Below are positions 19,047 to 29,340 of a DNA stretch of 64,000 nt, one piece after another; position 1 is the first letter of the stretch, and each line of letters starts with the position of its first letter. The notes below the pieces were generated by a model. The model did not search any database and was not told where the DNA came from. It saw nothing but the letters and a program-made list of their open reading frames with translations. The DNA is from Ceratopteris richardii (taxonomy: Eukaryota; Streptophyta; Polypodiopsida; Polypodiales; Pteridaceae): positions 136,998,261 to 137,062,260 of the forward strand of contig CM035412.1 in NCBI GenBank assembly GCA_020310875.1, written 5' to 3'. The position numbers and the translations under genes are program-made.

Positions 19047-19915
19047 CGATACGATACCACACAAGCTCACGATACGATACCTGAAGACTAGGCGATATGA
19101 TACTGTAGCAATGGGCGATACGATACTGCTATTGGGCACGATACGATACCGGCTTCTCTTGCGATACGATATCTCGAGAGTGGATGATACAATACCAATA
19201 TCCAGTCGCGATACGATACCTATGCACTGGCCGATACGATACCAGGAACTCTGGCCATACGATACTTGAATTGGGATGATACGATATTGCCACTAAGCAC
19301 GATACGATATTGGACTTTTCACGCGATACGATACCAGTAATCTGGACGATACGATCTTGGTTGCATGATACGATACCAACTCTGTGGGTGATATGATACC
19401 AAATCCAATCACGATACAATACTAAAATTTAGCACGATACGATACTGGACTTCAAGGTTATACGATACTGCATCAATTGGCGATACGATACCACCAACTT
19501 GCGCGATACAATACTAGTATGGTATCGCGATACGACACTAGGACGAGAGATGATACGATACCAAAAAAGGGCACGATACGATACTAGCAGTTATGCGATA
19601 TGATACCGCAAAACCGCATGATACGATACCAATGCAAGTGGCGACAGGATACCACCAACTTGCACGATACGATACTAGTATGGTATCACGATACAATACT
19701 AGGAGTAGAGGCAATACGATATCACAAGTGGACCGCGATATGATACCACTTTGGTAAAGTGCGATCGCGATACCAACCAGGCGATACGATACCACAAGTG
19801 GTATCGCGATACCAAGGCTGGTAATCGATGATACAATACTTCGGCGAGTATCGCAATACAAGGGAATTTTTGGTATCGCAATACCAAAAACTCAACCGAT
19901 CGCGATACTCAAGCC
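19047..19915. repeat. 23-bp-period array, conserved 12-bp core with variable 11-bp spacers
   Basis: Core CGATACGATACC (plus strand) recurs with starts at 19047, 19070, 19093, 19116, 19139, 19162, 19185, 19209, 19232, 19255 and so on to about 19903, roughly 37 positions, nearly always 23 (22-24) apart. The 11 bases between cores are mostly unrelated to each other. On the element's RNA the core reads GGTATCGTATCG. A segment of about 55 bp (19488-19543) recurs at 19650-19705, a distance of seven units. It lies in the untranslated leader of B between PBS and gag. Looser copies of the word are at 19000-19030 and 20160-20215. Confidence 0.93.
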
Positions 19916-20550
19916 AAAATATCTCCAAATTCAAAAATTTTTGTTTCCCCTTGCTCTTCTCTCAACCCTCTTCAGTCTTAGCCTACCTTCTCACTCAAAG
20001 AACTCCAAAAAACACTCTGTCCCACCCTGCGATACCAGATGCTCAAGTGATCATGTTTTTGTGCACTCCTAATGTGTTTTTGCCAATGAAATCTTATGGA
20101 ATCTTACCTTTGTGATGCCTTGCTTGTGCCTTGACCTCACTAACTAGCTTTGATAGCCCGGAAAGCATGATACCACACCCACGATACCGATCGCTGCGCT
20201 CCAACGATACTGCTTTCTGGACAAATGAGAAATGATATGAAATTTTTGGTTTTTATACTTTTTTGGAGACTGAACTTAACTACTCTAATTTGATAAATTT
20301 TTTTTGGGATTTTTCTTGGTGCTCTTGACTTACTCCTACTTAACTCCTCTTCTCCTAACCTAACCCTAACTCTTTCTTCTCTCCCTCTCTACTAACCCTA
20401 AATCTAAAAACTCATTACACACACCTCCGGGATGTGAAGTAACAAGTGCTAAAGTGGTTGACTACTTGCCACTGAACGAATTCACTTCTACAAGTATGAT
20501 TTCGTCACTCTCGAGCTATATCCATCACGAAGGCACCTTGATTGAGTGAT
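19916..20550 (-). other. Element B leader, remainder
   Basis: This is non-coding leader between the array and the PBS. I see scattered GATACC words (for example 20170-20215), an AT-rich stretch at 20240-20310 and a C/T-rich stretch at 20335-20410. No convincing ORF or domain. Confidence 0.6.
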
Positions 20551-20568
20551 TCCCTGGCAACGGCACCA
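20551..20568 (-). other. Primer binding site of element B, tRNA-Asp-like
   Basis: On the minus strand TGGTGCCGTTGCCAGGGA lies six bases from the 5' LTR. It matches the complement of the plant tRNA-Asp 3' end with two transitions. Non-chromovirus Tat/Athila-type gypsy elements commonly use such a primer. The other elements here use an initiator-Met-type site. Confidence 0.75.
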
Positions 20569-20574
20569 AAAACA

Positions 20575-22113
20575 TGTGTACCTAACTCAAGAAGACTCAA
20601 GGACTTGTGCCAAAGAGACTAAATCTCATTTGCCACACAAGTGTGTATAGTGGGGAATTGACACACGCTTATTTGTCAATCCGATGAAATGACCTAACCA
20701 AGTGTATGAGGACATGTGCACACATGATGGGAAATGAAGTGGTTCAGCTTACATGCATGAAAAAAGACTAATCCACCTCTCTAACTTACTCAAGTACTGA
20801 AAGTGTCTGTCGCGATACCAGTTACAACAGTTTTCACTAAATCGAGAATTTCTCTTAGCTTCGAACTCCGAATATAGGCAATACTGGGTTCCTTTCGAAG
20901 CTCTCAATGAGACGCATCTATTGGAGGTAGTTTCACTTGATTCTGACAACTGTGGTTCAAGTTATGACCAAAACAATGAATGGCCAGAAACACCCACACT
21001 CACTCCACAACTCCTACAAGCTCACACACACACTATAGTAGCTCAAAAACAGTGGGGAGGGGTAGACAACAGTCCTACACACACCTTCCAAGCATTACGC
21101 ACACATAAAAGATCAAAGAGAAGATGAAAATCTGCAGGAAAGAAGCAAATTCGAAATTTCTCAAGCTCTCCTTCTTCACTATGGCAAAAAGTCTCTACAA
21201 AGAGTCACAAAGTGACTTATATACATGTGCCCTAAAAATGGTCCTTTCACATAAGAGACCAGCACTTTATTAACTAAAAGGTGAATTTCCTACTAATTTA
21301 CAAGGAATATATTACAATGAGTTGGGATTATGCATCTAGAGGACTCCTCTAGTGCATTTACATGGCTTGAGGGAATTTCCTAAGACTTTGAAGAAGAAAA
21401 ATATGCCCATTAATTTGAAAATTTTGGGGCTCCCCTTTCGTGCCTCTTTGCTCTGCAACACTCTCCCCCTCTTTGTCTCTGTCGTCCCTTGACACGCTTT
21501 TGTCTTTCGCTTGCTGCTCGTTTAAGCTTTCTAAATACACACACCCAGTGGTCGAAGAAGCGATAAGGACTATCAGAGAATTTGTTATTTTGTCTGAGGT
21601 ATGTCCTTTGCTTCTATTTTCCCCTTGGTATTCCACACATCACAAATTTGGGTTGTTGCATTCAGTCGGGCTACCATGCACGCCATCAGTGACTAAGAAT
21701 GTGATGTTCTTAGTCACCCGCTTCAACTTTTCAGCCTCTCCCCTTTCTAGCTTTTGGTCTTCTGATATGTCTTTGTCTTCACACATCTGAACCTATTGTA
21801 TTTCTTTGAGCCTGTTCATTTCTTGTCATCGCATGCTATCAACGGGAGGATTATTACCTGCCAAGTATTATCTTGCACTTCTTCATGGATACTTCCTGGC
21901 CCTGGTTCGTCCTTCCCATGAAATGTCCTGGTTCTGATTGTTCTTTAATTCCATTGCTCAGGACCTGGGTGTTTGACGTTGTTGCCTGATGCATGCCCCT
22001 GCGGGGCTTTGGGCAGAGGGTGGTTCTTTTGCTTTATAATCTTCATTGTTTATTGAGCAATTTTGGTCTTTGATTTTCTTCTTCTTCTTTTCTTGCTTGA
22101 TTCCCCTCCCACA
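20575..22113 (-). repeat. 5' LTR of element B (1.54 kb)
   Basis: Begins TGTGTAC and ends CCCACA, flanked on the right by the AACAT target duplication. Aligned with 4184-5683 it shows scattered substitutions and one roughly 30-bp length difference near 21370. It would carry the element promoter. Confidence 0.92.
21216..21223 (-). promoter_or_regulatory. Putative TATA box in element B 5' LTR
   Basis: TATATAAG on the minus strand, about 890 bases into the LTR, conserved in the 3' LTR at 4822-4829. It would set the U3/R boundary of B. Called by sequence and position only. Confidence 0.5.
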
Positions 22114-22512
22114 AACATCGTAAGATTGCAAAGGTGCAATTAAAAATGTCCATGAATCAACATATGGGCCTATGCTAATCGTAACATTTTGCACTTCTCA
22201 TGTTACATTATAACGATTACCTTGAAATGCAGCTTTTACTTTATACAAAGAAGGAAACGTTTTTAAATTAAGTTCTTGTACTAATAAATGTGAAATGAAG
22301 TCATGTGAACTACCATCATCATGTAGAAGTTTAACGAGTTTATTGTTTATAGTACCCTGCATGCAAAGTAGAGAATGAAGACAGATATCATTACCCAAGG
22401 TACTTAAGTCCTTCTCCAATGATTCCTCTGTCCAAAGAGGAGGAATTTCTTCATTGTGGGCCTCCATATTATGTAATTGAGCTGCAGTTCGTTTCATGTT
22501 AAGAGATCGCAA
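22114..22512 (-). pseudogene. Gypsy A: protease 5' half
   Basis: The open piece 22198-22512 has the active-site-like LLHDDGSSHDFIS (D-G-S-S-H, the chromovirus version of D-S-G-S-T-H) and a beta-strand region. After one stop the frame goes on to QSYDV at the edge of B. Left of B it resumes with ILGMPF (4183). B therefore landed within the retropepsin ILG motif. The leading part (MEAHNEEIPPLWTEES) is the gag-protease linker. Confidence 0.85.
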
Positions 22513-23512
22513 TCGGCACTTCGTTTTTGTATGTCCAGGTTTACCACAATTCTAGCAGTTGATTCGTGGTCGCTTCTGTTGGGCATCCATCGGTGAAGTC
22601 TGTAGGGTAGGTGGTTTGGTAGGTTGGAGAGATGAAGCAACAGGTGCAGTTGAGTAATTGGATTGTGGTTGATGAGGAAAACTAGGGTAAGATGGGGCAT
22701 TAAAAGTACGTTTCATGGGAAGATTTTGTTTAGCGAAAAATGGTCGTTGATGTGGTTGTTGTAGACGAAGTGACTTGGTTATGGACTAGAATTCTCTCTC
22801 TGCATCATAGGCGAAAGATATAGCCTCGATGAAGGTTGTAGGTCTAGATGTGAAGCTTAGCTTGGATTCCCACATCCAAACCATCTTCGTATTTCCACTG
22901 CAAGTTATCCTCCAGTACATCTTCAAGCATTTGAACCAATAGTAAATTTTGCCAGAAGCGCTCCGTGTAGGTAGTAACCGTATCACCCTCCTTCCATGTA
23001 AGGGTCGTCCATGCATGTTGAACATGCAAATGATATTGAGGAGGAAGAAAAGAATCCTTCACTTTCTCTTGGAAAGCCTTCCACGTTGTTGGATGCTCAG
23101 TACTGTGTCGCAGGACATTCCACCAGAGTTGAGCTTTTCCTACTAGTAAATAGTTAGTGGAAACTTTGACTTTTTCATTTTTAGCATAGGTTTCATCAGT
23201 ATAAAAATCATCAAACTGTGAAAGCCATGAAAGGATTAAAGGGCCATCCTTACGGCCATCAAACCATAAAAATTGGTAATTCTTAACGGTGATTTTGGAA
23301 TGCATGCCATACGAATGGGCAGAGATAATAGCTTTGGCCACCCTCGTAAGGTTGCCTTCATCAGTTTGCATCTTTTCGAGTATTTCATCATGTTGTCGGA
23401 TCTCATTCTGAGGGCCTCGTAATTTGTGCCGTAGGAGCTCCAATTGTTGCTCGAGTGTGACCTCAGGTAGAGGTGATTCGCCGAAATCCTCCATGTTGTT
23501 CATAGGGTCCAT
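22494..23512 (-). pseudogene. Gypsy A: gag
   Basis: The open frame 22844-23512 starts MDPMNNMEDFGESPLPEV and carries the chromovirus gag core: ISAHSYGM, FDGRKDGPLILSWLSQFDDF, WWNVLRHSTEHPTTWKAFQE, and YTERFWQNLLLVQ. A stop and a frame change follow near 22844, then SFTSRPTTFIEAISFA. The knuckle reads C-stop-NCGKPGHTKTKC at about 22510-22556, with a TAG inside the CxxC. The start codon lies about 0.56 kb from the PBS, leaving an ordinary leader. Confidence 0.85.
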
Positions 23513-23676
23513 GAGGATGTAGAGACAAAACCCTCTTGCTAGATATGTAAAAACAATTTTTTGAGTTTGTTTGAGTTAAAATGTAAAAGAAATGGTTGTT
23601 CTTGGGAATTGAAAAAGTAAGAAAGAGATGAAAGTTGTGTTAACTATAAGAAAAGAAAAGTAGAGTGACAACACAA

Positions 23677-23800
23677 AGAGATAGTGTAGTGGTAAAACAC
23701 TTCCCTTGTGTGGGTGAGGTTGTGGATTCAAATCCTCCCACCTTGGTGAATCTAAAAATCCTTATTGCCACCCATACATTAAAATTGATTTGCACGTAGC
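23677..23800 (+). repeat. Probable tRNA-derived SINE head in gypsy A leader
   Basis: The plus strand reads a pol III type 2 promoter: box A TAGTGTAGTGGTAAAACAC (23682-23700) and box B GGATTCAAATCC (23724-23735), about 32 bases apart. The first part looks like a tRNA D-arm and T-arm, but I find no matching acceptor stem, so it is not a tRNA gene. It resembles the head of Au-like plant SINEs. The 3' limit is unclear; 23800 is a guess. It lies antisense in the untranslated leader of A. Confidence 0.6.
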
Positions 23801-24072
23801 CAACGATCGCCAAGGGAGCCTTGGGTGCCAAAGATGCCAAAGTAATGCCTTAGTTATGCCTTGGTCGATGCCGAAGGAGTAAACGTAGGTGTAAATGTAG
23901 GTTCTGGTTCTGGAACTAGAACAAAAATAGAAATCGAAACCAAAAGGGCAATAACAACGGAATCGGAATCGAAATCGAATCACGAACAGAGAACAGAGGA
24001 AAGCAAACAGTGAAATAGAGATCAATTTGCCAAAACGAATAGAAACAGATCCCTTTGTAGTGACGCATGCAA

Positions 24073-24085
24073 GGCTTTGATACCA
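24073..24085 (-). other. Primer binding site of gypsy A, initiator-Met type
   Basis: TGGTATCAAAGCC on the minus strand, one base from the 5' LTR. It matches the complement of tRNA-iMet (TGGTATCAGAGCC) at 12 of 13 bases. Confidence 0.85.
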
Positions 24086-24086
24086 T

Positions 24087-24599
24087 TGTTATCAAGATCT
24101 TGCTCACACGCACACAGAGGTTAAGAAAGCAAAAAACGCACAGAAAAATAGAGACACCAAGAGATGAGACCGAACGCAGTATTGGGTCCAATCTCCCCCC
24201 ATGCACTATGTTTCGACAGTCCATAGAGTGCATGTATTTATAAGAATTTTTTATTACATCAAAAAGAGTGGTTACATGAGAGCGGCTTCGAAAAGCATGC
24301 ATGTAACTAAAAGTTGGTGACTTTCATAGAAAGCCTCTTCTTTTAATATAAAAAATTGTGATCTACAATGACTCTTATTTTAACCACTATTTTTCTAACT
24401 ATTTCTAACAATAGAACCTTCTATGCCAATTTATTTACAAACTAAATTATAAATTGGATTTATTGATGTCTGCCCTTTCACGCCTTCACACCCTCATGAA
24501 CCTTCAGTTGCTATATAAAAAACACCAAAAACACATTAATACATTAATAAATTAACACTCCAACAATGCATTGTTCAACATATTCCATAATGTATAACA
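24087..24599 (-). repeat. 5' LTR of gypsy A
   Basis: This 513-bp LTR begins TGTTATCA and ends TATAACA. It pairs with 350-887. Minus-strand TATAAATA at 24235-24242 is the probable promoter TATA box, also kept in the other LTR. The right flank atctt is the target duplication. Confidence 0.88.
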
Positions 24600-26572
24600 A
24601 TCTTCTTGATTCATATCAGAGTTTTGCTTCTACTCTTTGTTTGATGATGAAAGGCAATCCAAATGCCTTGACATTTGAGGAGTTAGTCTCTATTCTGTTG
24701 CAGGAAGATCAATCTAGGCAAAATAGGTCCATTATGCATGTTGCAGATCAAGCTTTCTTGGCTAGTTAGAAGGGCAAAGGTAAATGGAGCTCATCTACTA
24801 GTAAGCAGAAATCTGCAAATGTTGCACATTCAAAGAAGAAAGACAAAGATGAGAAGAAATCAGAAAAGCAAAAATTATTTTGTGAGTATTGTAAAGAAAA
24901 TGATCATGTCATAAAGAATTGTCCAAAACTTGCTGCAAAAGAGGCAAGGAAAAAAGGGATTGGAATAGTTGTTGTAGAGGCCTCTACATCGAAAACAGAG
25001 TCTGCTAATCTTGTGCAAAATGAAGAATGAGCATTTACCACTATTTGCAGTTTTGACCCATCTTCTCATGAGCAATGTATGTCTGCAATAGAATCAGATG
25101 TTTGGTACTTTTATAGTGGGCCAACCAAACATATTACCTCCCAGCGTAGTTTCTTCACTTCACGCGAGCCTTCCGCTACAGGGAATACTATCACATGCGC
25201 CAACAACTCCTCTTATCCTATCATGGGAGTTGGTAAGATCATTATGACTACTATTGATGGTAGTTCTTTTACATTGTCGGATGTTTTATTTGTGCCAGGG
25301 ATCAAGAAGAATATGTTATCAGTTTCAGCTTTAGCCTCTCAAACTATGTCAGATGCAAAGCTTTGTCATGCACGCTTTGGTCATTTGAATTTTGCTAGTT
25401 TTCTATGCCTATAGAAATCTGAAATGGTGTCCTCTTTGCCCAAATTTAAGGCACCCGGTAAATATGTATGTGAAGTTGGGCAAAATACAGTGTTCCTCAT
25501 TCCCAAAACATGGTTTAGTTTGAGCTACTCAGAAATTGCAGCTTGTTCATAGTGATGTCTATGATCCTATGTAGACACCTTCTTTTGGGAACTATCTTTA
25601 CTTCGTGACTTTCATCGATGATTTTTCCAGGCATGCAAGGGTATAACCATTGAAGGCAAAGTCCAAAGTGTTTATGTGCTTCAAACAGTTTTTGGTTTTG
25701 GCTGAAAATCTATCAATGTGTAAAATTGGCACCCTCCATTCTGATAGAGGGGGGGAATATATGTCTTCTAAATTCAATGCATTTTTGGTTGAACGTGGGA
25801 TAAAACAGTAGTATATAGTGTCGTATGCACCTCAATAGAATGGAGTTGCTAAATGGAAGAATATGTCACTCACGAGGTGTATGGTCAAGAGTCCGGCTTT
25901 ACCACATAGTTTTTGGCTTGAGGTTGTCATGTGTGCAACATATGTACTTAGCAAGTGTCCCACTAAAGTGCTGCAATCTATCACTCCATATGAGGCTTGG
26001 CATGGTCACAAGCCATCTATTGCTCACTTGCGTGTTTTTGGTTGTCTAGCATATGCATTAGTGCCTGAACAACATTGTAGGGAATCGGATGATAAAGCAG
26101 TGAAATGAAATTTTTTTGTATACAGTTCTGAAAGCAAAGGCTATCATTTGTGTCGTCCACAGACTAAATGCATTTTGGTTAGCTATGATGTTGTTTTTGT
26201 GGAAGATGCTATTCAACCATTACTTTCATGTACTAAGGAGACATCTGTTAGCTCAAAAGACATGTATGATACTTTGCTTCCTCTTTTTACACGTGGACAA
26301 TCTAGTGCTGGTCCTAATGAGGCAACTTCTCAGCCTTTGCAAGTTTCATATCATGATGCAAAGCATTCCATTTATGATGTTTATTTACATGATGCACTTG
26401 TTGATGAGAAATCTGAAATTAAAACTATGCCAAAATGGCTGGTGCAGACTTTGCATGACAGCAAATTAGATGCACCTCTATCATATTGTACTCGATCAGG
26501 CTCTCATCGTACCTCTTTTGTATTAGATTGCTATGTTATGGCTGCCTCTAGTCTCTGTGATGAGAATGAGCT
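24600..26572 (+). pseudogene. Copia element F, gag-protease-integrase (right piece)
   Basis: Plus-strand continuation of F after element A. Readable parts are the gag SYQSFASTLCLMMKGNPNAL, the knuckle CEYCKENDHVIKNC, a protease whose active site reads YFYSGPTKHIT (Asp lost), and GAG-preintegrase LCHARFGHLNFAS. The integrase core has D in IDDFSRHA and SDRGGEYMSS, and the C-terminal part is VFGCLAYALVPEQH. About 70 residues after VSALA are missing compared with E, and many stops occur (for example tag at 24768, 25412 and 25834). It ends in LCDENE at 26572, joined directly to gypsy G. RT and RNase H are absent. Confidence 0.87.
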
Positions 26573-27150
26573 TGGAAATTCAATGAAAAATTACTTTGAT
26601 GGCACTAGGCCCTTATGAACATGTAGTGGAGTTGATTTGATCACTCAATACAATGATTTTGGTCTAACTTTAAAGAATATAGCCTTGACATGGTTTCAAT
26701 CACTTCATCAAGGTCAACTCAAGGATATCAACCAGTTGTTAGAAGCATTCATTATGGAGTTCTTCAAGAGTGGCATAAGGCATAATATGTCATCCTTGAT
26801 CGATAACTTTAAACAAACACCACAAGAAATAGTCAAGCTAGGAAGACATAAGTTTAGGAAATATATTAAGAGATGCCCTATTCTAGAGCTACCTACCCCA
26901 GCCAAGCAAATGGCATTATTCTTAGATGGCTTGCTAAGTGCAAAGTTAAGATCATATGTGTACCTAAAGGAACCCAAGACCATATAGCAATGTGTGTGAA
27001 TGTGCATTGACATCGAGGACAACTTGGGAGACAGGTTAGAACTTTCAAAGATCTACAAAGTTTCAGATTGTTCTACCAATTTCACATCCAAGCCCTCAAC
27101 ATCAATTGATGAATTAACAAAAAAAAGTGGCTCAAAATTTAGGAGACTTG
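26573..27150 (+). pseudogene. Element G gag capsid core
   Basis: Starts within MKNYFDGT (compare MKNYFDVTRDPNDHV in K) and includes the open piece 26637-26987. Landmarks are NIALTWFQSLHQGQLKD, FIMEFFKSGIRHNMSSL, KQMALFLDGLLSAKLRSYVY. Equivalent to 17196-17858 of B, about half identical by eye. A stop (tga) at 26616 and a tag near 26986 break it. Confidence 0.83.
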
Positions 27151-28010
27151 AGTAGAAAAACCCTGAGGATAGTATCGATAAGATGATGCTACGATTGTGG
27201 AAGAGACCATACGACCAATGTTTTCTCGATAATGGCTCAGAATGAAAGAAATCTAGATACTAAGTATGCACCATAGAGAGGAAATACACTAACCACACTG
27301 CACATTATTGTCCATATAACAAACAACTGGTTAGGCAAAAATATCAGCAACCATATGAGCAACCAGGGACATATCAACACCATACGAACAACAAACCTAG
27401 TATAGGCCATAACAACCATACCAACCATAGTATCTAGCTCGATAGAGAACTCAAACCATGTTAGCTCAACAACCCCCACCTCCTTCCAATGTTGTTTCTG
27501 TCAAATATGCCCTAGCAGAGGACAACCTCAATAGAGCTATAGTGTCCGCATCTCGAATGATCTCAAAAAGTGACCTGAATGCTCAAAGCTTTGACTCAAC
27601 CCATGTGGATAGTCCACCGACCTACTACATGGATTCACTTGAACATAATGAGGTATATCCATAGGAAACATCAATAGAACCGAATTGGGAGCCCAAATAC
27701 TCGAATGCGATGCATACAAATCCTAACCCTACACCCCAATTAAGGAAGATGAGAGCCGAAGCACCTAGAGGACCATTCTATAGATATTAGGGAGATCACT
27801 TTATACATGATTGTCCACTTCCTCCATAAGGACAACCCCAACCTATAGTCATCAAAGGCTTTTTTCTCGATTGTGGAAAGGAACATCTCTTGAGAGATTG
27901 TCCTAAGAATCCAGCCAATGCGCAAAAGATTACCCCTGTCAATGTTATTGGCTCGATAGTAGAACCCAATGGAAGTGTGATAATTATAACCCTTGTACAC
28001 ATAGTTACTA
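27151..28010 (+). pseudogene. Element G nucleocapsid-like region
   Basis: In shifting frames the plus strand shows CTIERKYTNHT, a Gln/Tyr-rich stretch, VKYALAEDNLNRAIV (27505-27545) and a knuckle CGKEHLLRDC (about 27875-27905). Each has a counterpart in B (16430-17100) and the first two in K. The open piece 27458-27664 covers part of it. Broken by several stops. Confidence 0.7.
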
Positions 28011-28800
28011 GAGCATAGGTGCTACAACAGACTCTAGGTGTAGATTAGGAGAAGACATCAGAAGCCAGGGAGTTAGATTATGTGGTTAGAAAGAGAAATA
28101 GAGCCTCGAAGGATAGTCAAAAAAGGATGAAGAGACAATGGGCTAGAAAGGTGAATGAACTAGAAGAAAGCCTAAAAGAGATAAAGACAAAACTAATCGA
28201 CATAGAATCCCAAATGCACTCTCAAATACCACCACCATCTATACCATCTCATCGAATCCCACCACCTATTCCACCACCACCCAAAGAAGGATGAGTCTTG
28301 GTAGGTCCTACTTCTTTAAGCTCAAAGTAGTGGAAGTGAAAGGATAAGCTTACCTCCTAAGGAGATTTATGTTCCTAATTCTATGGATTATAAAGCTCCT
28401 TCCTAAATAAATCATTACTCCCAGGAGTTCTTGAGAGAGATACAAGAGGAGAAATGGGCCAAAGAGAGCAATAAACCTCCTCTTATTGAAGTAGTGGATG
28501 ATCTTCATGATCAATTCCCTAAGGACATTCCCTCTACCTATGGGGAGCAAGAAAATGTACAATCAAGCAAATGACTAGACTTTGAATCCAAATCCTTGTA
28601 GGAACCACACTTCACAGGCCCATGGGAGTCTAAGTCTATTCACATGATAACCCCCACAATTATAGTAAGAAATGAAGAATCAATTCTACCACGGAACATA
28701 GAAGTAGTGGGAACACCAAAGTGTAGTGTCATCTCACTTTAGACGATCTACTTAAGATTAAACTTGAGTTATGGAAACATATAGCTAACCGAGTGCCAGA
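28011..28800 (+). pseudogene. Element G charged and proline-rich linker
   Basis: The open piece 28082-28294 has a basic coiled-coil-like stretch (RKVNELEESLKEIKTK) and then PPIPPPPKEG. It corresponds to the Lys/Glu linker of B before protease. No catalytic motif. Confidence 0.5.
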
Positions 28801-29340
28801 AGTAGCTAATTCCCACTCTTAGGTAGGACCGTATAAGAGAGTGCTAGAGATACCCTTGGATAAGATAAGAGACATGAGCAAAAGAGAAGAAGGAAATGCA
28901 TATTTTCCTATCATGTACCAGGGTTATACAATGAAGGCTATCTTAGATTCAAAAGCAAGAGTTGCGATAGCTACTTCCTTGTGGAAAGGATGGGGAAAAC
29001 CTACTGTTAGATCAGACACTAGAATGAAATTGCAAATGGATGACATACATATTGAGAAACCCCTAGGGTTTCTAGAAGGGATAACTCTCACCACTTGTGT
29101 GGAGTTTGAACATATAACATTTTCCATATGTGATTTTAGGAAGAATCATGTTTATGAGATGATTTTAGGTAGAGCTTTCATGAGATAATTGCCAATAGTG
29201 CAAGATTGGCGAACCAATGCCTTATACTTACAGCACTTAGGTGTGACCACTAAAGCCAATCTCAAAGGCTATTGTCATAGAGACATACCATCCTTGCAAT
29301 GGAACCCAATCCATAGAGCAGTAGATGAGACGGATTTGGT
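28801..29340 (+). pseudogene. Element G retropepsin, degenerate
   Basis: The open piece 28841-29188 aligns with B's first protease: MKAILDSKARVAIATSLW has DSK where B has DTG, so the catalytic triad is damaged. MKLQMDDIHIEKPLG and YEMILGRAFMR keep the fold landmarks. The segment after a tag at 29187 still reads LYLQHLGVTTKANL and DIPSLQWNPIH as in B. Protease activity is not expected. Confidence 0.82.

Larger units (their letters stand above)
4184..22113 (-). mobile_element. Giant gypsy element B with extra 3' coding region
   Basis: This 17.9-kb minus-strand LTR retrotransposon has LTRs at 20575-22113 (5') and 4184-5683 (3'). Both begin TGTGTAC and end CCCACA, and a perfect 5-bp target duplication AACAT lies at 4179-4183 and 22114-22118. 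Order on the minus strand: LTR, tRNA-Asp-like PBS, 1.7-kb leader with a 23-bp array, gag with zinc knuckles, protease, RT, RNase H, integrase, about 5.2 kb of additional coding sequence, PPT, LTR. No chromodomain is visible. PBS type, size and a long 3' ORF region are features of Tat/Athila-type gypsy elements; placing B there is inference. Several stops and frameshifts are present. Confidence 0.92.
350..24599 (-). mobile_element. Gypsy element A, chromovirus type, interrupted by element B
   Basis: This is a Ty3/gypsy LTR retrotransposon on the minus strand. Its 5' LTR is on the right (24087-24599) and its 3' LTR on the left (350-887). Order on the minus strand: LTR, iMet-type PBS, leader, gag with a CCHC knuckle, protease, RT, RNase H, integrase, a broken chromodomain, PPT, LTR. 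Element B (4184-22113) sits in its protease; without B, A is about 6.3 kb, a normal chromovirus size. The target duplication is gtctt on the left and atctt on the right (4 of 5 bases), in gag of copia F. Stops in gag and protease and the loss of the chromodomain frame make it non-functional as it stands. Confidence 0.9.

Noticed and set aside
19047..19915. CRISPR-like array (repeat and variable spacer pattern)
   Set aside because: Core of 12 and spacers of 11 bases are far too short for CRISPR; no cas genes; the sequence lies in a plant retrotransposon leader.
19047..19915. Array as a set of initiator-Met primer binding sites, because the RNA core starts GGTATC
   Set aside because: The match to TGGTATCAGAGC stops after six bases, and B has its own tRNA-Asp-like site at the LTR.
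19129..19934. Minus-strand ORFs with repeated IVSYR or YRD text in the array
   Set aside because: They arise from the repeat: period 23 runs through all frames, and ORFs end at random. Not genes.
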